Shown: positions 59,951 to 64,000 of the stretch, piece by piece
How the letters are laid out: every line of letters starts with the position of its first letter
Position numbering within the stretch: position 1 is the first letter of the stretch
Assembly: GCA_910576125.1 (NCBI GenBank)
Contig: CAJTHM010000004.1
Coordinates: 1 to 64,000, forward strand
DNA from: Lachnospiraceae bacterium
Lineage (GTDB): Bacteria > Bacillota > Clostridia > Lachnospirales > Lachnospiraceae
Reading direction: 5' to 3'
Length of the DNA: 64,000 nucleotides
Position numbers and translations under genes: made by a program
The notes under the pieces: model-generated
What the model was told of the DNA's origin: nothing
Seen by the model: only the letters and a program-made list of their open reading frames with translations
The model's database searches: none

Positions 59951-62230
59951 CCTCCATTCGCCGGGCGTCATAGACTTATATTTTTTGAAGAACCTGGAAA
60001 AGCTCTGTACATTGTTGTATCCTACCTGCTCCGCGATGACCGCGATGGAAGCATCGGTCTGCTGCAGGAGCTCGGCCGATTTGTTGATCCGGATCAGGTT
60101 CAGGTAATCTATCAGCTTGGTGTCGTTCCCGTGATAAGCCTTGAAAATCTTGTTCAGGTATACGTAGCTGATGCCTATGGCATCCGCTATTTCTGTGATA
60201 TTGATGTTCTTCTGATAATTTTCATGGATATAGGCAAGGGCTTTCTGATAGTAGGAATTCTCGCGCTGATTCTCTTCCTGGGTATTCAGCTGTCTCATTT
60301 TTTTCCGAAGGACGGAGTCCATGTAGGCGAGAAGCTGCTTCTCGGTTTCCTGCCCGTATACGCCCCTGACAGGATCCGCGTTTCCGTCCTCCAGGGGTTC
60401 CAGGGTCACTTCCTTGTCGATTTCTCCCAGTATCCGTGCGCACAGGTTCAGGGCATAATCTTTTTTCTGTTTCTCGCGCAGTTCTCTATCCAGTTCCGAC
60501 AGCTTTTCCCCCAGGATGTCTTCTTCGCCCATGAGGATGCAGCGAATCAGGGGAGGCGCATAGTGCAGCAGGCTTTTGTAGCTGCAATTTTCTTCCGGCA
60601 GCGGATAGGTCAGCCATCCCTCCTCCTGATCTGCAAAAAAGTATTCGTTCTGGAGGCTCTTCTGGCAGATCTGGTATTGTTCCTCTATGGAGTCTTTGGC
60701 GGAGAACGGGCGGCTGGAAGAGAAGTAGTTTCCATCCCCGGTCAATTCGTTGAAGATTTTTACCCAGAACCGTTCCATCTGCTCTATTTCATGATCTGTC
60801 TTCCCGCAGAACAGGATGGCGAAGTCCCCTGTTGAGGTCTCCGACAGGATGCCGTCCAGACGTACCATCAGATATACGTTGATGACCTCTTTCAGGCGCA
60901 TGTCCCGTTCTTCCTTTGCCTTGCCGGAAAGGGACTCCCGCAGCCTGCAGAGCAGCAGGCAGTAGGTGTTTTTTTCCTGTTGCGAGTGGAAGATGCGGGA
61001 ATTCTCCTGGAAAAACCGCTCCTGAGTGATGATTCCGTCAAAGAGCATGCGGAGCATGGCGGCGCTCACAAAATCATTCATGATACGGATGTCCACTTCG
61101 GATTTTCCGCTCTGTTTCATGCTTTCAAATGCTTTTTTCATGGCATGGCCTTCCGTCTCTTCGCTGGGAGGCTGCTGGCTGGATTTTTGGTTATATACGC
61201 TGATCACGCTGTACAGCTCATCCAGAGGATGATAAATGCGGTAGGCAATCAGCCCCGCCAACCCTATCACGAACACAAGGATGATGGCTGCCACCCGGAT
61301 GATGTAGCGGATATATTCCGTGCTGTTGCTGTAGAGGATGTCAAGCGGTATGGATTCCACATAATATAAATCCGTGTCCCCCAGCTTGCAGGCGAACCAG
61401 TAGTGCTCCGTGCCCTGGCATTCAAAAAAATCAGTCCTTTTGGTCCATAGGGAGCCTGCCGGTATTTGCCCTGACATATCGTCCGGCACCGATTGATACA
61501 ACACGTCATCTTCCCTCAAGAGATAGCTGTTCTTTCCTTCGGAGTAGAACTTTTGGGCCAGCCTTTCGCCCAGCGCTTCCACGTCGATGTTTCCCAGAAG
61601 GGTAGTCCCCATAGTGCGGGGGGTGATGATGGTCATGACATTTTTTATTTTCGCCGGATAGAACTGTCTCAGTTTTTCCGGAAAGAATTCTTCTGTCTCA
61701 AAGGCCGCGTCCCGGTTCTGGCGGACGGAGAGCATCTGGTTCGTGACGGATGACTGCAGCTGGGCCAGCCAGCCGGTGTCATAGAAAGTCTCCACGGACT
61801 GCATTTTGGTCATGGAATCCCACAAAGTTCCTTCGTATGCGTCATAGAGATAAATGGAATACAATATCTCGTTCAGATGGAGAACCCGGAAAGCCTCTGT
61901 CATTACTTTCGTCATATATTCCGGCTTTTTGGTCGACACATAATTTTTGAAAGTGGCGCCGTACAGCATACTCACGAGATCCTGTTCCGCAGAATCCTTC
62001 CACTGGGTGAAAGAATCGTTGACTTCCTGCAGGATCCGGGTCTCTTTCTCCATGATTTCCGTGTGGTCCTTCAGGGCGATGTTCCTGTACCAGATCATTC
62101 CCATGAGGATGGTGGGCATCAGGACAATAAGCAGAAAACAAATCAGGAATTTTGCGAAAATTCCGGCTTTGCTGTTCATGGTGCATTCATTGCTGCCTTT
62201 GATTTTTGTAAATAATCTTGCTGACATCAT
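59933..62230 (-). CDS. AraC-family regulator with extracytoplasmic sensor (YesN-like)
   Basis: This protein of about 765 residues has a TM segment near residue 20-45 and an extracellular Cache-like region to about 320. A second TM (IRVAAIILVFVIGLAGLIAY) and a cytoplasmic linker follow, then a C-terminal AraC DNA-binding domain (NITEIADAIGISYVYLNKIFK and SIAVIAEQVGYNNVQSFSRFFK). It should sense a sugar outside and activate the transporter operon downstream. The start is uncertain: ATG 62230 has GAAAAGGAA close by; ATG 62227 and 62245 are alternatives. Confidence 0.85.
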   Translation of the reverse strand: MMSARLFTKIKGSNECTMNSKAGIFAKFLICFLLIVLMPTILMGMIWYRNIALKDHTEIMEKETRILQEVNDSFTQWKDSAEQDLVSMLYGATFKNYVSTKKPEYMTKVMTEAFRVLHLNEILYSIYLYDAYEGTLWDSMTKMQSVETFYDTGWLAQLQSSVTNQMLSVRQNRDAAFETEEFFPEKLRQFYPAKIKNVMTIITPRTMGTTLLGNIDVEALGERLAQKFYSEGKNSYLLREDDVLYQSVPDDMSGQIPAGSLWTKRTDFFECQGTEHYWFACKLGDTDLYYVESIPLDILYSNSTEYIRYIIRVAAIILVFVIGLAGLIAYRIYHPLDELYSVISVYNQKSSQQPPSEETEGHAMKKAFESMKQSGKSEVDIRIMNDFVSAAMLRMLFDGIITQERFFQENSRIFHSQQEKNTYCLLLCRLRESLSGKAKEERDMRLKEVINVYLMVRLDGILSETSTGDFAILFCGKTDHEIEQMERFWVKIFNELTGDGNYFSSSRPFSAKDSIEEQYQICQKSLQNEYFFADQEEGWLTYPLPEENCSYKSLLHYAPPLIRCILMGEEDILGEKLSELDRELREKQKKDYALNLCARILGEIDKEVTLEPLEDGNADPVRGVYGQETEKQLLAYMDSVLRKKMRQLNTQEENQRENSYYQKALAYIHENYQKNINITEIADAIGISYVYLNKIFKAYHGNDTKLIDYLNLIRINKSAELLQQTDASIAVIAEQVGYNNVQSFSRFFKKYKSMTPGEWRKKYRK

Positions 62231-62329
62231 TTCCTTTTCTTCCATATGTAATACAAAACGAACAAAATACTGGACATGGAGCACTGTCTTTAGTTTATCA
62301 TACTTTTCCGGAATTAAAAAGTTTTTTTA

Positions 62330-62358
62330 TTGCCCGTCTTTTTCTTATGTGCTATAAT
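62330..62358 (+). promoter_or_regulatory. Promoter of carAB
   Basis: TTGCCC (62330-62335) and TATAAT (62353-62358) are separated by 17 bases, giving a leader of about 90 bases before carA. Confidence 0.65.
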
Positions 62359-62366
62359 GAAACGAA

Positions 62367-62380
62367 TGTCCGGAGAGGTA
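62367..62380 (+). promoter_or_regulatory. PyrR-binding-loop-like motif in the carA leader
   Basis: TGTCCGGAGAGGTA matches 12 of 14 positions of the PyrR consensus ARUCCNGNGAGGYU. GTCCG can pair with CGGAC at 62407-62411. It lies very near the predicted transcript start, so a full attenuator seems unlikely and translational control is more plausible. It might instead be the ribosome site of the small open frame that follows. Confidence 0.35.
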
Positions 62381-62390
62381 TATAAAAAGC

Positions 62391-62447
62391 ATGGAGAAGA
62401 TTCTTGCGGACGGGGTGTTTTGTGCATGTGACAAGGCAGAGAAATGA
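62391..62447 (+). CDS. Possible 18-residue leader peptide before carA
   Basis: ATG 62391 opens an 18-codon frame (MEKILADGVFCACDKAEK) with GGAGAGG upstream. Its TGA overlaps an in-frame upstream start of carA (ATGA at 62444). It may couple or tune carA translation. No experimental support. Confidence 0.3.
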   Translation: MEKILADGVFCACDKAEK

Positions 62448-62455
62448 GGGAAGAT

Positions 62456-63661
62456 ATGAAGGCGTTTTTGATTTTGGAAGACGGCACGGTGTTTGAAGGA
62501 ATCCATATCGGTGCCGACAGGGAAATTATCAGTGAAATCGTATTCAATACGTCCATGGCGGGTTATCTTGAGGTGCTGACGGATCCGTCCTATGCGGGGC
62601 AGGCGGTATGTATGACGTATCCCCTGATCGGCAACTACGGTATCTGTAAGGACGACATGGAATCTCACGGACCCTGGCCGGATGGTTTTATCGTGCGGGA
62701 GCTTTCCCGCGTCTGCAGCAATTTTCGTTCTGATTTAAGTCTACAGCAATTCCTGGAAGAAAATGACGTGCCCGGCATAGCGGGGATAGATACAAGGGCC
62801 CTGACTAAGAGACTGCGGGAAAAGGGCACCATGAACGGCATGATTACCACGGATGAGGGGTATGATTTAGAGGCGGTGCTTCCGAAACTGAAAGCCTATA
62901 CCACAGGCAAGGTGGTGGAGCGGGTGACCTGCAGGGAGAAATATGTGGTGAAGCCCGCGCTTGCGCTGGCGGACAACGGGCCGCTGTCGGGGGCTGCGAG
63001 ATTTGACGCGTCCTTTTATGAAAAGGGAGGCCGGGAGCCCAGGCCTGCGCTGGTGAAGGAGCTGAACGGAGCGGGGCTTCGGGTGGCGCTTCTGGATTTC
63101 GGCGCCAAGGGCAATATCGCCCGTTCTCTTGCGGAGAGGGGATGCGAGGTGACGGTGTATCCGGCATGGACCAAGGCGGAGGAAATCATTGCCGACAGGC
63201 CGGACGGCATCATGCTCAGCAACGGCCCCGGGGATCCCAAGGAGTGCGGGGGCATCATCGGGGAGATTCGGAAGTTGTACGAGACAGATATCCCGATTTT
63301 CGCCATCTGTCTGGGGCATCAGCTGATGGCGCTGGCCACCGGGGCGGACACCTATAAAATGAAGTACGGCCACCGGGGCGGAAACCATCCCGTGAAAGAT
63401 CTGGCTACCGGCAGAGTGTACATTTCTTCACAGAATCACGGCTATGTGGTGGATATGGACAAGCTGGATCCGAAAGTGGCGGTGCCGGCTTTCATCAATG
63501 TGAATGACGGCACCAATGAGGGGCTTTCCTATGTGGGCAAGAATATCTTCACGGTGCAGTATCATCCGGAGGCCTGCCCGGGGCCGCAGGATTCCAGGTA
63601 CCTTTTTGACAGATTCATAGAAATGATGAAAGAAGCAAAAGGAGGTGCTTGCCATGCCTAA
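62456..63661 (+). CDS. carA: Carbamoyl-phosphate synthase small subunit
   Basis: This roughly 401-residue glutaminase subunit has [38 protein letters not shown] and the class I amidotransferase site ICLGHQLMA, with HHPE-type YHPEACPGP at the end. It releases ammonia for carbamoyl phosphate in pyrimidine and arginine synthesis. ATG 62456 is chosen; ATG 62444 is possible. The stop overlaps carB by eight bases. Confidence 0.95.
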   Translation: MKAFLILEDGTVFEGIHIGADREIISEIVFNTSMAGYLEVLTDPSYAGQAVCMTYPLIGNYGICKDDMESHGPWPDGFIVRELSRVCSNFRSDLSLQQFLEENDVPGIAGIDTRALTKRLREKGTMNGMITTDEGYDLEAVLPKLKAYTTGKVVERVTCREKYVVKPALALADNGPLSGAARFDASFYEKGGREPRPALVKELNGAGLRVALLDFGAKGNIARSLAERGCEVTVYPAWTKAEEIIADRPDGIMLSNGPGDPKECGGIIGEIRKLYETDIPIFAICLGHQLMALATGADTYKMKYGHRGGNHPVKDLATGRVYISSQNHGYVVDMDKLDPKVAVPAFINVNDGTNEGLSYVGKNIFTVQYHPEACPGPQDSRYLFDRFIEMMKEAKGGACHA

Positions 63662-64000
63662 GAAGCCTGAGATTAAACGTGTCATGGTCATAGGTTCCGG
63701 CCCCATCGTCATCGGACAGGCGGCTGAGTTCGACTATGCGGGGACCCAGGCCTGCCGCTCTCTGAAAGAGGAGGGCGTGGAGGTCATTCTGGTGAACTCC
63801 AATCCGGCCACCATCATGACGGACAGGGACATTGCGGACAAAGTATATATCGAGCCTTTGACGGTAAAGGTTCTGGAGCAGATCATAGAAAAGGAAAAGC
63901 CGGACAGCATCCTGCCTACCCTCGGGGGACAGGCGGGCCTGAACCTGGGGATGGAGCTGGAGGAGTCGGGTTTTCTGGCCTCTCACGGGGTGACTCTTCT
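63654..64000 (+). CDS. carB: Carbamoyl-phosphate synthase large subunit, 5' part
   Basis: The first 115 codons are present before the window ends: [37 protein letters not shown] and [12 protein letters not shown], the start of the first ATP-grasp half. ATG 63654 has AAAAGGAGG eight bases upstream and overlaps carA. Confidence 0.95.
   Translation, partial: MPKKPEIKRVMVIGSGPIVIGQAAEFDYAGTQACRSLKEEGVEVILVNSNPATIMTDRDIADKVYIEPLTVKVLEQIIEKEKPDSILPTLGGQAGLNLGMELEESGFLASHGVTL

Overview
The window looks like a low-to-mid GC Firmicute, most likely a gut Lachnospiraceae (Clostridia). The reasons are strong AGGAGG-type ribosome sites, some GTG/TTG starts, an LplABC-type sugar transporter with a YesN-like AraC sensor, a BlaI/BlaR1-like pair, YitT and YfhO membrane proteins, and carAB in the Gram-positive style. 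No rRNA, tRNA or CRISPR array was seen.

Layout. (1) 1-2.45 kb is a mobile-element margin: the 3' end of a group II intron, a near-perfect 240-bp palindrome, a TnpB-family protein whose three RuvC catalytic acids are all replaced, and a hairpin-rich non-coding stretch. (2) 2.6-26.6 kb is a one-direction island of 21 genes for building a complex glycan: glycosyltransferases (GT-B/propeller fusion, two GT11, GT2-like, GT8, three GT4, DUF4422), four or more methyltransferases, two glutamine-dependent asparagine-synthase-type amidotransferases, a UDP-glucuronate 4-epimerase, an SDR epimerase and a serine hydrolase. A short Rossmann-like module recurs in nine of these proteins and in a tenth at 31.8 kb. 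Short MITE-like inverted-repeat elements sit at both edges (2350 and 26812). No flippase, polymerase, phosphoglycosyl transferase or exporter is present, so a cytoplasmic acceptor such as a protein is a reasonable guess. (3) 26.9-37.2 kb is an activated-sugar/polyol segment: two nearly identical ribulose-phosphate-epimerase-like genes, an Rpn-type nuclease, a nucleotidyltransferase-kinase fusion, a SIS isomerase, a GT9-like protein, a HAD phosphatase, a TarI/IspD-like cytidylyltransferase and a TarJ-like dehydrogenase. This is consistent with supply of a nucleotide-linked pentitol or similar sugar.

(4) 37.2-50.8 kb is more ordinary chromosome: class-I amidotransferase, an intergenic array of 38-bp dyad repeats, YfhO, YitT, a BlaI/BlaR1-like regulator-protease pair with a lipoprotein, a NahK-like kinase, RecJ and a 1-phosphofructokinase-like kinase. 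(5) 50.8-62.2 kb is a leftward carbohydrate-utilisation locus: AraC sensor-regulator, two ABC permeases, solute-binding lipoprotein, two Gfo/Idh/MocA oxidoreductases and a large six-hairpin glycosidase-like protein. (6) The window ends in carA and the start of carB.

All family names come from motifs read by eye; no similarity search was run.
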